From: an uncultured Nitrosomonas sp.
GTDB taxonomy: Bacteria > Pseudomonadota > Gammaproteobacteria > Burkholderiales > Nitrosomonadaceae
Length of the DNA stretch: 64,000 bases
Direction: 5' to 3'
Assembly (NCBI GenBank): GCA_949281375.1
Contig: CASDLT010000034.1
Span: 91,309-155,308, forward strand
Part shown: one piece after another, positions 9,306 to 19,833 of the stretch
Layout: every line of letters begins with the position of its first letter
Position numbering within the stretch: position 1 is the stretch's first letter
Translations under genes and position numbers: made by a program
The notes under the pieces: model-generated
Told to the model about the DNA's origin: nothing
What the model saw: the letters and a program-made list of their open reading frames with translations, nothing else
Databases searched by the model: none

Positions 9306-10714
9306 ATTTACAAGGAAAAACAGTATTGGTGCTGGGTATGGGCGAAACAGGTCTTTCCATGGTGAAATGGCTGTCACGTCAAGGCGCGCATATTCGGGTG
9401 GCTGATAGTCGAATGGAGCCACCAGGTTGGAAAGAAATCATGGAAACTTTTCCAAGCGCGCAGGTTCATCGAGGTCATTTTGAGCCAGAGATTTTTGAAG
9501 ATGTCGATCTGATCGCTACCAGCCCGGGCGTGCCGGTTGCACAACCAGTTGTGCAGCAAGCCATTCAACGTGGCATTCCATTGGTAGGAGACATGGTGCT
9601 TTTCATCTGGGCTCTCCAACAAAGTGATTTGCCGCCGCCTAAAGTATTGGCGATAACCGGTTCAAACGGCAAAACCACCGTCACTGCGATGGTAGGGGCG
9701 ATGCTCAAAAGCGCAGGTTGGGATGTCGAAGTGGCGGGCAATATCGGTCCGGCGGTATTGAATGCGCTGATGCAGCGTATCGATGCCGGTACCTGGCCTC
9801 ATGCCTGGGTGCTCGAGGTATCCAGCTTTCAATTGGAAACCACTCCTCACCTGAATGCAGATGTTGCTACCGTTCTGAATGTCAGCGAGGATCATCTCGA
9901 TCGCTATACCGGCATGCAGGACTATACCTCTGCAAAGGCCAAGATTTTTACGCATGAGCACAATACCGGCATACAAGTGCTCAATCGTGATGATGCGATT
10001 GTGCGTTCAATGGCGTTGCCTGGAAGGCAGAAGATCACGTTTGGTATCGATGAGCCGCGTACACAGACGGATTTTGGCATCGTAAATGATGGCGAAGACC
10101 TATGGCTGGTTGAAGGGGATCTGCAGTTGATGAAAACCACCGAGTTGATCGTAAACGGTTTGCATAATGCCGCGAATGGCTTGGCGGCACTGGCAATGTG
10201 CCGGGGGTTGGGAATATCGGTAGAGCCTTTGCTGACGGCATTGCGTGAATTTCGCGGACTGCCGCACCGAATGGAAAAAGTGGCGGCTTTTAATGGCGTT
10301 ACGTTCTACGATGATTCCAAAAGCACCAATGTAGGCGCAACCGTGGCAGCGCTCAATGGCATGAAGCAAAACGTCGTCCTGATTGCAGGCGGAGATGGTA
10401 AAGGACAGGATTTCTCGCACCTTCGTCCCGCAGTAACTGACAATACCCGGGCAGTTGTGCTGATCGGGCGTGATGCCAGCCTCATCGCCGAAGAATTGCA
10501 GGATTGCGGCGTGCCTGTGCATTTTGCCAAGACCATGGAAGAAGCCATGCAAAAGAGTTTTTTATTGGCGCAGAGTGGGGATGTAGTGCTGTTGTCCCCG
10601 GCGTGCGCCAGTTTCGATATGTTCAGAAATTATATCCATCGTGCAGAAGTATTCGTTGCTGCAGTGAAGGATATCGAAAATCGATTTTTTAATTTTGGTT
10701 ACAAAAAGCACTAA
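9302..10714 (+). CDS. murD: UDP-N-acetylmuramoylalanine--D-glutamate ligase
   Basis: 470 residues. Cytoplasmic ligase that adds D-glutamate to UDP-MurNAc-L-Ala. The Rossmann-like N-domain starts [12 protein letters not shown]. The ATP P-loop [13 protein letters not shown] is near residue 120. [17 protein letters not shown] and [12 protein letters not shown] are signature MurD motifs. The stop is followed one base later by the preferred ftsW start. Confidence 0.97.
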   Translation: MNLQGKTVLVLGMGETGLSMVKWLSRQGAHIRVADSRMEPPGWKEIMETFPSAQVHRGHFEPEIFEDVDLIATSPGVPVAQPVVQQAIQRGIPLVGDMVLFIWALQQSDLPPPKVLAITGSNGKTTVTAMVGAMLKSAGWDVEVAGNIGPAVLNALMQRIDAGTWPHAWVLEVSSFQLETTPHLNADVATVLNVSEDHLDRYTGMQDYTSAKAKIFTHEHNTGIQVLNRDDAIVRSMALPGRQKITFGIDEPRTQTDFGIVNDGEDLWLVEGDLQLMKTTELIVNGLHNAANGLAALAMCRGLGISVEPLLTALREFRGLPHRMEKVAAFNGVTFYDDSKSTNVGATVAALNGMKQNVVLIAGGDGKGQDFSHLRPAVTDNTRAVVLIGRDASLIAEELQDCGVPVHFAKTMEEAMQKSFLLAQSGDVVLLSPACASFDMFRNYIHRAEVFVAAVKDIENRFFNFGYKKH

Positions 10715-10715
10715 G

Positions 10716-11876
10716 ATGATTTATCAGGCCAATAATCCTAAACCGCGAGTAATGACGCATTTTGACCAGGCACTGGTATGGTCAGCGATGTTGTTGCTCA
10801 GCATTGGACTGGTAATGATTTATTCTGCTTCGATAGCGATCGCCGAGGCTCAGTTCGGAACTGATCGGGCCATGCATTATCTGTTGCGGCATGGCATTTA
10901 TCTGGTGGTAGGTTTGCTGATGGGGCTGCTAGCATTTCAGGTGCCCATGCAATTATGGCAGAAATTCGTCAGTTACCTTTTCATGATGAGCGCTTTGATG
11001 CTGGTTCTCGTGCTTGTGCCGGGCATTGGCCATGAAGTCAATGGCAGTCAACGCTGGATCTCTCTCTATGTGGTGAATTTTCAGCCCTCGGAATTCATGA
11101 AATTCGTGATGATTTTGTATACCGCAGACTATGTTACCCGCAAGACGGCCGATCTGGGGTGTTTGCTGAAAGGCTTTTTGCCCATTACCATCGTGATGGC
11201 ATTGATAGGATTTCTGTTATTGCTGGAACCGGATTTCGGAGCATTCTTTGTGGTGACGACCCTCGCCATGTCCATCCTCTTTCTGGGTGGGGTGAGTTTG
11301 AGAATATTCATAGGATTGATCGTGATCCTGGCAGCCGGTCTCTACATGTTGATTCTGACTTCTCCTTATCGGGTGGATCGGGTGATCGCATTCATGAATC
11401 CATGGGAAGATCCCTATGGGAAGGGCTATCAATTGAGTCATGCCCTGATTGCATTCGGCCGGGGTGAATGGTTTGGCGTGGGGCTGGGCGGCAGTGTCGA
11501 GAAGTTGTTCTATCTTCCTGAGGCGCACACCGATTTCATTTTGTCAGTATTGGCCGAAGAATTGGGTTTTGTTGGGGTTATGGCAGTCATCGGATTATTT
11601 ATTGCGTTGATCATGCGCGCCTTCATCATTGGTCGTCTGGCTGCCAAGCTCGGCGCTTCATTTGCAGCGCTGGTGGCGCAAGGCATCGGAATATGGATCG
11701 GTATACAGGCGCTGATCAATATGGGTGTCAATATGGGGGTTCTGCCGACCAAGGGACTGACTTTGCCGCTGTTGAGTTTTGGAGGTAGCAGTATTACCGC
11801 CAATTGTGTCGCCTTGGCGGTGCTTTTGCGCATCGACTGGGAAAACCGGCAGCGCTTGCGAGGATTGACCGTATGA
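10716..11876 (+). CDS. ftsW: Septal peptidoglycan polymerase FtsW
   Basis: 386 residues with about ten membrane helices. SEDS-family glycosyltransferase that polymerises lipid II at the septum together with FtsI. The conserved [17 protein letters not shown] segment, the large periplasmic loop with [18 protein letters not shown], and FIL...EELGF (ADTDFIFSVIAEELG-like) are all present. In frame, a TTG lies 21 bp upstream inside murD. The ATG at 10716, directly after the murD stop, is preferred. It overlaps murG by 4 bp. Confidence 0.96.
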   Translation: MIYQANNPKPRVMTHFDQALVWSAMLLLSIGLVMIYSASIAIAEAQFGTDRAMHYLLRHGIYLVVGLLMGLLAFQVPMQLWQKFVSYLFMMSALMLVLVLVPGIGHEVNGSQRWISLYVVNFQPSEFMKFVMILYTADYVTRKTADLGCLLKGFLPITIVMALIGFLLLLEPDFGAFFVVTTLAMSILFLGGVSLRIFIGLIVILAAGLYMLILTSPYRVDRVIAFMNPWEDPYGKGYQLSHALIAFGRGEWFGVGLGGSVEKLFYLPEAHTDFILSVLAEELGFVGVMAVIGLFIALIMRAFIIGRLAAKLGASFAALVAQGIGIWIGIQALINMGVNMGVLPTKGLTLPLLSFGGSSITANCVALAVLLRIDWENRQRLRGLTV

Positions 11877-12958
11877 AATCCCCCACGATACTGATCATGG
11901 CGGGTGGAACCGGTGGGCATGTGTTCCCGGGACTGGCGGTGGCTGATTATTTGCATCGCGCTGGCTGGCATATCGTCTGGCTGGGAACTGAGAATGGCAT
12001 GGAGATGAAGCTGGTGCCGCGCTATGGTTACCAAATCGAAGCCATCAGCTTTTCAGGCCTGCGGGGCAAGCGGCTGATGACCTGGTTGTTGTTACCGCTG
12101 CGCTTGATCAGAGCGTTTGCGCAAAGCCTCGCCGTTATTCGTCGAGTCAAGCCGGATGTTGTGTTGGGCATGGGTGGATATCCTGCTTTTCCAGGCGGAA
12201 TGATGGCTTCTTTGTTGAACAAGCCATTGATAATTCATGAACAGAATTCATTGCCTGGACTAACGAACCGGATACTGGCGAAATTGGCGGATAAGATCAT
12301 GCTGGGGTTTCCGAACGCCATCCATGCCGATCCAGCAAAAACGATATTCTCAGGAAATCCAGTGCGATCAGAAATTGCACAGATCGACCTGCCGCAGCAA
12401 CGCTTTTACGGCCGCGAAGGAAGGCTCAATATATTAGTGATAGGTGGCAGCTTGGGTGCGCAAGTATTAAACACCGTCGTGCCTGAAGCCCTTAAATCGA
12501 TGGCTGAGCAGCACCGGCCATTTATTGTTCATCAAGTGGGTGATCGGCATCTCGATACCGCTCGACAACGGTATGCCGATCTGCAGGTACGCGGTGAAGT
12601 ATTGGCTTTCATCGAAAATATGGCGGAACGTTACGCCGCTTGCGATTTAGTACTCTGCCGCGCAGGCGCATTGACGATTGCTGAATTGAGTGCTGCGGGT
12701 GTCGCCAGCATTCTCGTGCCTTATCCTCACGCAGTGGATGATCATCAAACCTGCAATGCGCTGTTCCTAGCCAGAGCAGGCGGGGCCATATTGGTTCCAC
12801 AACAGGAATTCACGGCTCAGAAACTGACAGAATTGTTGACTCATCTGACGCGGGAAAAATTGCTGAACATGGCAATGATGGCGCGCAGCTTGGCAAAACC
12901 GGATGCGGCTGCAGTTGTAGCCGAAGTGTGTGTTGAACTTTCTGGAGCAGCGGCATGA
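11873..12958 (+). CDS. murG: UDP-N-acetylglucosamine--lipid I GlcNAc transferase MurG
   Basis: 361 residues. GT-B fold enzyme on the inner membrane face that converts lipid I into lipid II. The N-terminal glycine-rich loop [16 protein letters not shown], the [12 protein letters not shown] segment, [10 protein letters not shown] and the sugar-nucleotide site [10 protein letters not shown] are visible. The frame is open 69 bp further upstream within ftsW, but the ATG at 11873 overlaps the ftsW stop in the usual ATGA way and gives the standard N-terminus. Confidence 0.97.
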   Translation: MKSPTILIMAGGTGGHVFPGLAVADYLHRAGWHIVWLGTENGMEMKLVPRYGYQIEAISFSGLRGKRLMTWLLLPLRLIRAFAQSLAVIRRVKPDVVLGMGGYPAFPGGMMASLLNKPLIIHEQNSLPGLTNRILAKLADKIMLGFPNAIHADPAKTIFSGNPVRSEIAQIDLPQQRFYGREGRLNILVIGGSLGAQVLNTVVPEALKSMAEQHRPFIVHQVGDRHLDTARQRYADLQVRGEVLAFIENMAERYAACDLVLCRAGALTIAELSAAGVASILVPYPHAVDDHQTCNALFLARAGGAILVPQQEFTAQKLTELLTHLTREKLLNMAMMARSLAKPDAAAVVAEVCVELSGAAA

Positions 12959-14382
12959 AACATAAGGTCAAGCATATTCACTTTGTCGGGATTGGCGGTG
13001 CGGGAATGAGCGGAATTGCTGAAGTTTTCGTCAATCTTGGCTATCAAGTCAGCGGTTCCGACCTGATGGAAAATTCGGTGACTCAACGATTGGCCAAACT
13101 CGGCATCAAAATTTATCACGGCCATGCGGGACAGCAGATTGCAGGAGCGGATGCCGTGGTGATATCGACCGCGGTGAAGCTGGATAATCCGGAAGTGGTC
13201 GCCGCCAAGCATAAGAATATTCCTGTCGTTCCACGTGCGATGATGCTCGCTGAACTGCTACGATTGAGGCGAGGAATTGCGGTTGCCGGTACCCATGGAA
13301 AAACCACCACAACAAGTTTGATAGCCAGTATACTTGCGGCGGCAGAAATGGATCCGACATTCGTGATCGGAGGAAAGCTAGAGGCAGCCGGTTGCCATGC
13401 AAAATTGGGAAGTGGTGAATTTATTGTGGTTGAGGCTGATGAATCCGATGCTTCGTTTTTATATTTGCAGCCGGTGCTGGCTGTGGTAACCAATATCGAC
13501 GCCGACCATATGGAAACCTATGGTTATGACTTCAACCGTCTAAAACAAACATTTGTTGATTTTATACAGCATCTGCCCTTCTATGGCATGGCGGTACTGT
13601 GCCTGGACGATGTCAACGTCCGCGATGTGATACCGGCCATTTCCAAACCTATTACTACCTATGGCTTGTCCGAACAGGCGCAAGTCAGAGCCATCGATAT
13701 ACATCATCAGAACTGTCAGATGAAATTCACCGCCGTGATTGGTGTCAACGGTTCGGCGCGCCAGTTGGGAATCACATTGAATCTACCGGGTGTGCACAAT
13801 ATTCAGAATGCATTGGCTGCCATTGCCGTGGCCAATGAAATCGGAGTGCCTGATACCGCGATCATAAAAGCCTTGTCTGAATTCAAAGGGGTCGAAAGAC
13901 GCTTTCAGCATCATGGCGAAATCAAGGTAGCGACTCAGACGAGTTTTACGCTGATCGACGACTATGGCCATCACCCCGTTGAAATGGAAGCCACCATGAA
14001 GGCAGCGCGTGGCGCTTTTCCGGATCGTCGATTGGTGCTGGCGTTTCAACCGCATCGTTATACCCGGACGCGGGATGTATTCGAGGATTTCATCAAAGTA
14101 TTGTCGCAGGCGGATGTGCTGGTATTGACCGAAGTATATTCAGCCGGTGAGGACCCTATCGTGGCGGCAGACAGCAAGTCGCTCGCACGTGCAATTCGCG
14201 TCCAGGGAAAAATTGAACCTATTTATGTTGATGAAGTCGAGCAAGTCGCGGATGTGGTATTGAATGTTGTTCGCGATGGGGATGTCGTGCTGGTCATGGG
14301 AGCGGGCTCCATTGTCAAGGCGGTAGCAACGATAGCTGATATGGACAATAAGCTCAGTGTAGTCAATGGCCATGAATATTAA
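12955..14382 (+). CDS. murC: UDP-N-acetylmuramate--L-alanine ligase
   Basis: 475 residues. First of the four stem-peptide ligases; joins L-Ala to UDP-MurNAc. The N-terminus [15 protein letters not shown] and the P-loop [12 protein letters not shown] (near residue 112) are diagnostic. [12 protein letters not shown] and the C-terminal DDYGHHPVE and FQPHRYTRT are further MurC motifs. It overlaps murG by 4 bp and murB by up to 17 bp. Confidence 0.97.
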   Translation: MKHKVKHIHFVGIGGAGMSGIAEVFVNLGYQVSGSDLMENSVTQRLAKLGIKIYHGHAGQQIAGADAVVISTAVKLDNPEVVAAKHKNIPVVPRAMMLAELLRLRRGIAVAGTHGKTTTTSLIASILAAAEMDPTFVIGGKLEAAGCHAKLGSGEFIVVEADESDASFLYLQPVLAVVTNIDADHMETYGYDFNRLKQTFVDFIQHLPFYGMAVLCLDDVNVRDVIPAISKPITTYGLSEQAQVRAIDIHHQNCQMKFTAVIGVNGSARQLGITLNLPGVHNIQNALAAIAVANEIGVPDTAIIKALSEFKGVERRFQHHGEIKVATQTSFTLIDDYGHHPVEMEATMKAARGAFPDRRLVLAFQPHRYTRTRDVFEDFIKVLSQADVLVLTEVYSAGEDPIVAADSKSLARAIRVQGKIEPIYVDEVEQVADVVLNVVRDGDVVLVMGAGSIVKAVATIADMDNKLSVVNGHEY

Positions 14383-15379
14383 GCATTCACAACCGATGAT
14401 GAATTCGTTCGATAGCGTGAGGTTCGGTATGCCATTCACGAATTGCGAAATTGAAGGAGAATCGCTGCTAGGCGTCCGTGGAGAATTGCGGATCCGTGAA
14501 CCCATGAGCAAACATACCACGTGGCGGGTGGGCGGAAATGCCGAGTATTTCTACATTCCTGCGGACAAGCAGGATCTGGCGCAATTTCTAAAGCAAGCAC
14601 GGCTTGAGTCTGTCCATATGATAGGGTTGGGCAGCAATCTGCTGGTTCGAGATGGCGGTGTTCGGGGCATCGTGATCGCACTGCATGCACGACTGAATGA
14701 CCTGCAACTGATTGACCAGGGCATGAGACTGATATATGCAGGCGCAGGTGTGGCGTGCGCAAAAATCGCCCGATTCGCGGCCAATCATGACCTGGCCGGA
14801 GCGGAATTCCTGGCCGGAATACCCGGCACGGTAGGAGGTGCGTTGACGATGAATGCCGGTTGCTTTGGATCAGAAATGTGGAAAATCGTTGAGCGTGTCG
14901 AAATCATCCACCGCAATGGCGTGATATGTGATCGTCAGGCGTGTGATTATGAGATCGGCTACCGTAGTGTCCGTTTGCGGCATCCGCGTATCGATGCGGT
15001 TCAATCAGAGTGGTTTGCCGGGTGTTATTTTCGCTTGCAGCATGGGAGTCAAGCCGAGTCAAGAAAGATGATCAAAACGTTGTTGGCGCAACGCATTGCG
15101 GCTCAACCGCTTGACCAACCGAATGCCGGATCGGTGTTTCGTAATCCGCATGGAGATCATGCCGCCCGCTTGATCGAAAGCTGTGGTTTTAAGAAACATT
15201 GCATCGGTGGAGCCATGGTTTCACCCAAGCATGCAAACTTCATTGTCAATACCGGAAATGCGCGCGCATCCGATATCGAGGCACTGATACTGTTCATACA
15301 GAGCAGGGTAAAAGAGCAAACGGGCGTGGAGTTGATACCTGAGGTGCGAATGATCGGCGATGCTGGGAGACATGCATAG
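14366..15379 (+). CDS. murB: UDP-N-acetylenolpyruvoylglucosamine reductase
   Basis: Up to 337 residues. FAD/NADPH enzyme that reduces the enolpyruvyl group to give UDP-MurNAc. [28 protein letters not shown] and [18 protein letters not shown] form the FAD-binding region. The later [17 protein letters not shown] and a C-terminal PEVRMIG are also seen. The start is uncertain. The frame allows ATG at 14366, 14372, 14396, 14399 or 14429. The last has the best ribosome binding site (GAGG, six bases before) and would give a more usual 316-residue protein without overlap. I give the longest frame. Confidence 0.93.
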   Translation: MAMNIKHSQPMMNSFDSVRFGMPFTNCEIEGESLLGVRGELRIREPMSKHTTWRVGGNAEYFYIPADKQDLAQFLKQARLESVHMIGLGSNLLVRDGGVRGIVIALHARLNDLQLIDQGMRLIYAGAGVACAKIARFAANHDLAGAEFLAGIPGTVGGALTMNAGCFGSEMWKIVERVEIIHRNGVICDRQACDYEIGYRSVRLRHPRIDAVQSEWFAGCYFRLQHGSQAESRKMIKTLLAQRIAAQPLDQPNAGSVFRNPHGDHAARLIESCGFKKHCIGGAMVSPKHANFIVNTGNARASDIEALILFIQSRVKEQTGVELIPEVRMIGDAGRHA

Positions 15380-16296
15380 TGACGACAGGTGACTTTGGTA
15401 AAGTGGCGGTGTTGCTGGGAGGCCGATCTGCGGAGCGTGAGGTTTCTCTTCAGAGTGGGCAGGCTGTGCTCGAAGCTTTGCGCCGCAGCGGAATTGATGC
15501 GCATCCATTCGATCCCGCCAAACGGGCTTTGGAAGATTTGCAGCAGAAAGGTTTCCAGAAGGCATTTATCGCATTGCATGGGCGTTTTGGTGAAGATGGT
15601 ACGATCCAAGGCATTCTTGAATGGATGCGGTTGCCTTATACCGGCAGTGGGGTCATGGCCAGCGCGCTGGCCATGGATAAATGGCGCACCAAACTGATTT
15701 GGCAAGCGGTCGGCATCCCTTCGCCGCGCTATGCCGTATTGCAGGCGGACAGCAATTTCGACGAAATAGCGGAAACTTTGGGATTACCGCTGATTGTTAA
15801 ACCGGCGCGCGAGGGTTCCACCATCGGCTTGAGCAAGGTGCATGCCAAGCAGGACTTGGCGGAAGCGTATCGGCTAGCTGCCCAGCATGACGCGCTAGTG
15901 CTGGCGGAAGAATTCATTGCCGGAAAAGAACTGACAGTCGCCATTGTGGGGGAAACGACCTTGCCGGTAGTTAGGATTGAAATTTCCGGTGAACTTTATG
16001 ATTATGAAGCTAAATATGTGTCAGATAAGACGCGCTATTTCTGTCCCAGTGGTCTTGCGGATGAGTTAGAAACGGCAATTAAGGCGCAAGCGCTGCAGGC
16101 TTATAAAATATTGGGTTGTGCAGGTTGGGGAAGAGTAGATTTGATATTGACTGCGAGCGGGAAATGTTATTTTCTCGAGGCCAACACCTCGCCGGGAATG
16201 ACCAGTCATAGTCTGGTCCCTATGGCTGCAAAAGCGGTCGGTATTTCATTCGAAGATTTGGTAATGAATATTTTGGCTTTAGCTCATGTGGAATAA
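15379..16296 (+). CDS. ddl: D-alanine--D-alanine ligase
   Basis: 305 residues, the DdlB-type length. ATP-grasp ligase that makes the D-Ala-D-Ala dipeptide used by Mur[18 protein letters not shown] near the N-terminus, [28 protein letters not shown] and the metal site [11 protein letters not shown] are visible. The start is a GTG that overlaps the murB stop by one base (TAGTG). No other start leaves the N-terminal motif intact. It overlaps ftsQ by 11 bp. Confidence 0.96.
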   Translation: MTTGDFGKVAVLLGGRSAEREVSLQSGQAVLEALRRSGIDAHPFDPAKRALEDLQQKGFQKAFIALHGRFGEDGTIQGILEWMRLPYTGSGVMASALAMDKWRTKLIWQAVGIPSPRYAVLQADSNFDEIAETLGLPLIVKPAREGSTIGLSKVHAKQDLAEAYRLAAQHDALVLAEEFIAGKELTVAIVGETTLPVVRIEISGELYDYEAKYVSDKTRYFCPSGLADELETAIKAQALQAYKILGCAGWGRVDLILTASGKCYFLEANTSPGMTSHSLVPMAAKAVGISFEDLVMNILALAHVE

Positions 16297-17062
16297 TCAT
16301 CACGCACTCAATTTGCTGTCCAGGTTATTGATTACGTCAGTGGTGATCGCCACGCTTTACGTGATCAGTATTCGGTTGACGAAGCCGCCCTTCTTTCCGC
16401 TGCAAAGAATTAACATTCATGCCGCAAAAGATACAAAAGCCGGACATGACGAGTTGTTGAACGTGACGCGCGAACAAATCGCGAATATTACCCAAAGCGA
16501 GATCAAGGGAAATTTTCTTTCCGTGAATTTAACCGAAGTGCGTGAGGCTTTTGTAAAATTACCTTGGGTACGTGAAGCAAGAGTTACCCGGCAATGGCCC
16601 GATGGCCTGGATGTCGTGCTTGAAGAACACCGCGCCATGGCTTATTGGGGCAGCCATGCGCTGGTGAATACCTACGGTGAGGTATTCCGCGTCACGGTGA
16701 ACAGGGAGTTGCCCGTTTTCACTGGGCCCACGGAAGCGAGTGCGAAAGAAGTCACGCGGAATTTCCGACGGTTTAATCAAATTTTATTACCGTTGCGTCA
16801 GACGATTACCGACATAACTCTGACCCCCCGTTATGCATGGCGAATTCGACTGAATACTGGAACCTTACTCGAACTGGGGCGTGATGAGATCGAAGACAGA
16901 CTGGCTCGCTATGTCACAGTTTATAACCATAGCATCGCCCGATTTAATCAGGAAGGGCCATTGGCATATGTAGATTTGCGTCATCCCAATGGTTTTGCTA
17001 TTCGTACACCCGAGATGTTGCAGCATGCACCCCGTAAAGCCGGTTCGAAAAGAGAAACGTGA
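16286..17062 (+). CDS. ftsQ: Cell division protein FtsQ
   Basis: 258 residues. Bitopic membrane protein that recruits FtsB and FtsL to the division site. A short cytoplasmic stretch precedes one membrane segment (about residues 11-29). The POTRA domain ([14 protein letters not shown] onward) and the FtsQ/DivIB domain ([24 protein letters not shown]) follow. The ATG lies inside the ddl 3' end. Confidence 0.94.
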   Translation: MWNNHHALNLLSRLLITSVVIATLYVISIRLTKPPFFPLQRINIHAAKDTKAGHDELLNVTREQIANITQSEIKGNFLSVNLTEVREAFVKLPWVREARVTRQWPDGLDVVLEEHRAMAYWGSHALVNTYGEVFRVTVNRELPVFTGPTEASAKEVTRNFRRFNQILLPLRQTITDITLTPRYAWRIRLNTGTLLELGRDEIEDRLARYVTVYNHSIARFNQEGPLAYVDLRHPNGFAIRTPEMLQHAPRKAGSKRET

Positions 17063-17082
17063 AACCAGGGAGAGATGATTCG

Positions 17083-18321
17083 ATGAATAAAGCTAGAGAA
17101 AACAGGAACTTGATCGTTGGTCTCGATATAGGCACATCAAAGATCGTTGCTGTGGTTGCGGAAATCATCCCGGAAGGTGGTTTCGAAGTGATCGGCCTCG
17201 GTAGTCATCCTTCACGCGGACTGAAAAAGGGCGTGGTGGCCAATATCGAAACTACCGTGAATGCGATTCAGCGCGCACTGGAAGAAGCCGAGCTGATGGC
17301 GGACTGTAAAATTCATGAGGTATACACCGGGATTGCCGGCAGTCATATCAAAGGTTTTAATTCCGACGGCATGGTACCCATCAAAGATAGAGAAGTGACC
17401 GAAAAGGATGTTGAGCGGGTGATGGAGGCTGCAAAAGCGGTAAATATCCCTGCTGATCAGCAGATTCTGCATATCCTTAATCAAGAATTTATCATCGACG
17501 GTCAGGAAGATGTGCGCGAGCCAGTCGGAATGAGCGGCATACGGCTGGAAGTCAAGGTGCACATCGTTACTGGCGCCGTATCGGCAGCGCAAAACATCAT
17601 GAAATGCGTACATCGATGCGGACTTGAGGTACGTGATCTGATTTTGCAGCCGCTTGCGTCGGCAATGGCCGTGTTATCGGAGGATGAAAAAGACCTAGGC
17701 GTGTGTCTGGTGGATATCGGCGGGGGGACAACGGATATCGCGGTCTTTACCAATGGTGCGATCCGTCATACCGCGGTCATTCCGATCGCGGGTGATCAAA
17801 TCACAAACGACATCGCGATGGCATTGCGTACACCAACCAAAAGCGCCGAGGATATCAAATGCCACTATGGCTGTGCGCTCCGAAGCCTCGCGGATACTAA
17901 GGAGATGGTGGAAGTTCCTGATGTCGGTAACCGCGGCTCGCGACAGCTCTCGAGACAGACGCTGGCAGAAGTGATCGAACCGAGGGTTGAAGAATTGTAC
18001 TGCATGGTACAAGCCGAACTGCGTCGCAGCGGATTCGAAGAACTGCTGTCATCGGGCATCGTGATTACCGGAGGTTCCGCCTCATTGCAGGGAATGGTGG
18101 AGTTAGGCGAAGAAATTTTTCATATGCCAGTGCGGTTGGGTTTGCCCAATTATCATGGCAATTTAAAAGAAGTGATTCATACACCGCGATATTCAACGGG
18201 TATCGGTCTTATTCTGGCCGGAATTCAACAAATGCAGCATCACCATGGTTCAAAATTACAAGGAGGTTCTGCCAAACAGATTCTTTCGCGTATGAAAGGA
18301 TGGTTTCAGAGAAATTTTTAG
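17083..18321 (+). CDS. ftsA: Cell division protein FtsA
   Basis: 412 residues. Actin-like ATPase that tethers FtsZ to the membrane and recruits later division proteins. LIVGLDIGTSKIVAVVAE is the phosphate-1 motif and VDIGGGTTDIAVF the phosphate-2 motif. The last residues, RMKGWFQRNF, form the amphipathic membrane-targeting helix. A GTG at 17059 overlaps the ftsQ stop, but the ATG at 17083 has a good AGGGAGAG site eight bases before it and gives the usual N-terminus. Confidence 0.96.
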   Translation: MNKARENRNLIVGLDIGTSKIVAVVAEIIPEGGFEVIGLGSHPSRGLKKGVVANIETTVNAIQRALEEAELMADCKIHEVYTGIAGSHIKGFNSDGMVPIKDREVTEKDVERVMEAAKAVNIPADQQILHILNQEFIIDGQEDVREPVGMSGIRLEVKVHIVTGAVSAAQNIMKCVHRCGLEVRDLILQPLASAMAVLSEDEKDLGVCLVDIGGGTTDIAVFTNGAIRHTAVIPIAGDQITNDIAMALRTPTKSAEDIKCHYGCALRSLADTKEMVEVPDVGNRGSRQLSRQTLAEVIEPRVEELYCMVQAELRRSGFEELLSSGIVITGGSASLQGMVELGEEIFHMPVRLGLPNYHGNLKEVIHTPRYSTGIGLILAGIQQMQHHHGSKLQGGSAKQILSRMKGWFQRNF

Positions 18322-18396
18322 TAATTTTCAGAGGGTTGTTTTAGAGTTGGAAGTTGTCTAGTAGCTTTATTTTCATTGTACTAAAGGAGAGACATT

Positions 18397-19548
18397 ATGT
18401 TCGAAATCATCAATAACGAAACTCAGGAAGCGGTCATTAAAGTAGTTGGCGTCGGTGGCTGCGGAAGCAATGCCGTGGATCACATGATTCAAAACGGGAT
18501 GCACGGTGTTGAGTTCATCAGTATGAATACTGATGCGCAGGCATTGAAAGGGAATAAAGCGCCAACAATATTACAATTAGGCACAGGCGTTACAAAAGGG
18601 TTGGGCGCCGGCGCAAATCCAGAGATCGGCCGCGAAGCAGCGTTAGAAGATCGCGATCGTATCGCGGAATTAATTCAGGGCGCAGATATGTTGTTCATTA
18701 CCGCAGGCATGGGCGGAGGAACCGGTACTGGCGCAGCGCCGGTTGTCGCTCAGGTAGCCAAGGAAATGGGTATCCTGACCGTGGCAGTGGTCAGCAAACC
18801 TTTTGCGTTCGAAGGAAGACGCCTAGTGGCGGCCAAAGCCGGCATGGAAGCGCTCTCGCAACATGTCGATTCTTTGATTGTCATTCCGAACGACAAGTTA
18901 ATGATGGTGCTGGGTAACGACATCTCCATGCTTGATGCGTTCAAAGCAGCCAATGATGTGCTGTACGGCGCGGTAGCCGGTATCGCGGAAGTGATCAATT
19001 GTCCTGGTCTCGTCAATGTGGACTTTGCTGACGTGAAAACGGTAATGTCAGAAATGGGTATGGCGATGATGGGTTCAGCCGTTGCAGCAGGCGTCGATCG
19101 TGCGCGTGTCGCTGCTGAACGTGCCGTGTCCAGTCCATTGCTGGAAGATATTTCTTTGTCCGGTGCGCGTGGCATTCTGGTAAACATTACCGCAAGCTCA
19201 TCGCTGAAAATGCGTGAAGTTCATGAAGTTATGAGTGCTATTAAAAACCTGACGGCTGAAGATGCCACCATTATCGTTGGTACTGTGATTGATGAGAATA
19301 TGACCGAAGATCTTCGTGTCACGCTGGTTGCAACAGGTTTAGGTTCCATCGCCAGTCAAAGCCAGAATTCTCCGTTGACGGTCATTCACAGTCGTACTGG
19401 AACGGATGATCGTGAGTCGATGTATTCATCGGAAGAGCCCGCTGTAATGCGTACCGGAAGGAGAAGTAATGCAACAGTGGCAGCAATGCGTCAGTCAGGG
19501 GTGGATCCAATGGATATTCCCGCTTTTCTGAGAAGACAAGCTGACTAA
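18397..19548 (+). CDS. ftsZ: Cell division protein FtsZ
   Basis: 383 residues. Tubulin-like GTPase that forms the Z-ring. The tubulin signature GGGTGTGAAPVVA is near residue 108. The C-terminal conserved peptide DPMDIPAFLRRQAD, which binds FtsA and ZipA, is intact after a short linker. A strong AAAGGAGAG site precedes the ATG. It is last in the cluster; the gap of 75 bp after ftsA is wide enough for an extra promoter. lpxC, often next in proteobacteria, is not present here. Confidence 0.97.
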   Translation: MFEIINNETQEAVIKVVGVGGCGSNAVDHMIQNGMHGVEFISMNTDAQALKGNKAPTILQLGTGVTKGLGAGANPEIGREAALEDRDRIAELIQGADMLFITAGMGGGTGTGAAPVVAQVAKEMGILTVAVVSKPFAFEGRRLVAAKAGMEALSQHVDSLIVIPNDKLMMVLGNDISMLDAFKAANDVLYGAVAGIAEVINCPGLVNVDFADVKTVMSEMGMAMMGSAVAAGVDRARVAAERAVSSPLLEDISLSGARGILVNITASSSLKMREVHEVMSAIKNLTAEDATIIVGTVIDENMTEDLRVTLVATGLGSIASQSQNSPLTVIHSRTGTDDRESMYSSEEPAVMRTGRRSNATVAAMRQSGVDPMDIPAFLRRQAD

Positions 19549-19580
19549 TCAAGAAATTGCTTTAAAAGCAGGCTTTGCTG

Positions 19581-19603
19581 CCCCTGTTGGCTTGCCAGCG
19601 GGG
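19581..19603 (+). terminator. GC-rich hairpin after ftsZ, possible terminator
   Basis: CCCCTGTTGG (19581-19590), a CTTG loop and CCAGCGGGG (19595-19603) can form a nine-pair stem with one bulged T and one G-T pair, 33 bp after the ftsZ stop. No clear T-run follows, so termination may be weak or Rho-assisted. Confidence 0.4.
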
Positions 19604-19662
19604 TGGTTCTGCAGGCATGAATGTTTCGAACAAATACTCTCTGTTAATGATGAGTGCGAGAT

Positions 19663-19683
19663 AAAAAAAGAGCTATTAAGCTC
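19663..19683 (-). terminator. Rho-independent terminator facing left, likely for cysG
   Basis: On the minus strand, GAGCT, a TAAT loop and AGCTC are followed at once by seven T residues. The stem is only five pairs, but the T-run is clear. It lies about 150 bp beyond the cysG stop in the direction of cysG transcription. Confidence 0.5.
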
Positions 19684-19704
19684 ACGCAAAACATTTGCTA
19701 AGCG

Positions 19705-19734
19705 TTGACAACCCTTTGATGTTCATCAAATGAT
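19705..19734 (+). promoter_or_regulatory. Promoter-like element with an embedded FNR-type palindrome
   Basis: A consensus TTGACA (19705-19710) and AATGAT (19729-19734), 18 bp apart, enclose the palindrome TTTGATGTTCATCAAA (19715-19730). Its core TTGAT-N4-ATCAA is a perfect match to the FNR/CRP-family consensus. The element lies between the convergent ftsZ and cysG genes and would fire rightward, antisense into the cysG 3' end. I see no gene that it would serve. Confidence 0.35.
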
Positions 19735-19833
19735 CTCGCACTCTTCAGATTTCTCATGTTAGATCTCTGTGGCTCGTCCTTGGCTTTAATTACTCTGATT
19801 GGATCGCTTACAAGCGCGAATTCTTGGGTGGTT

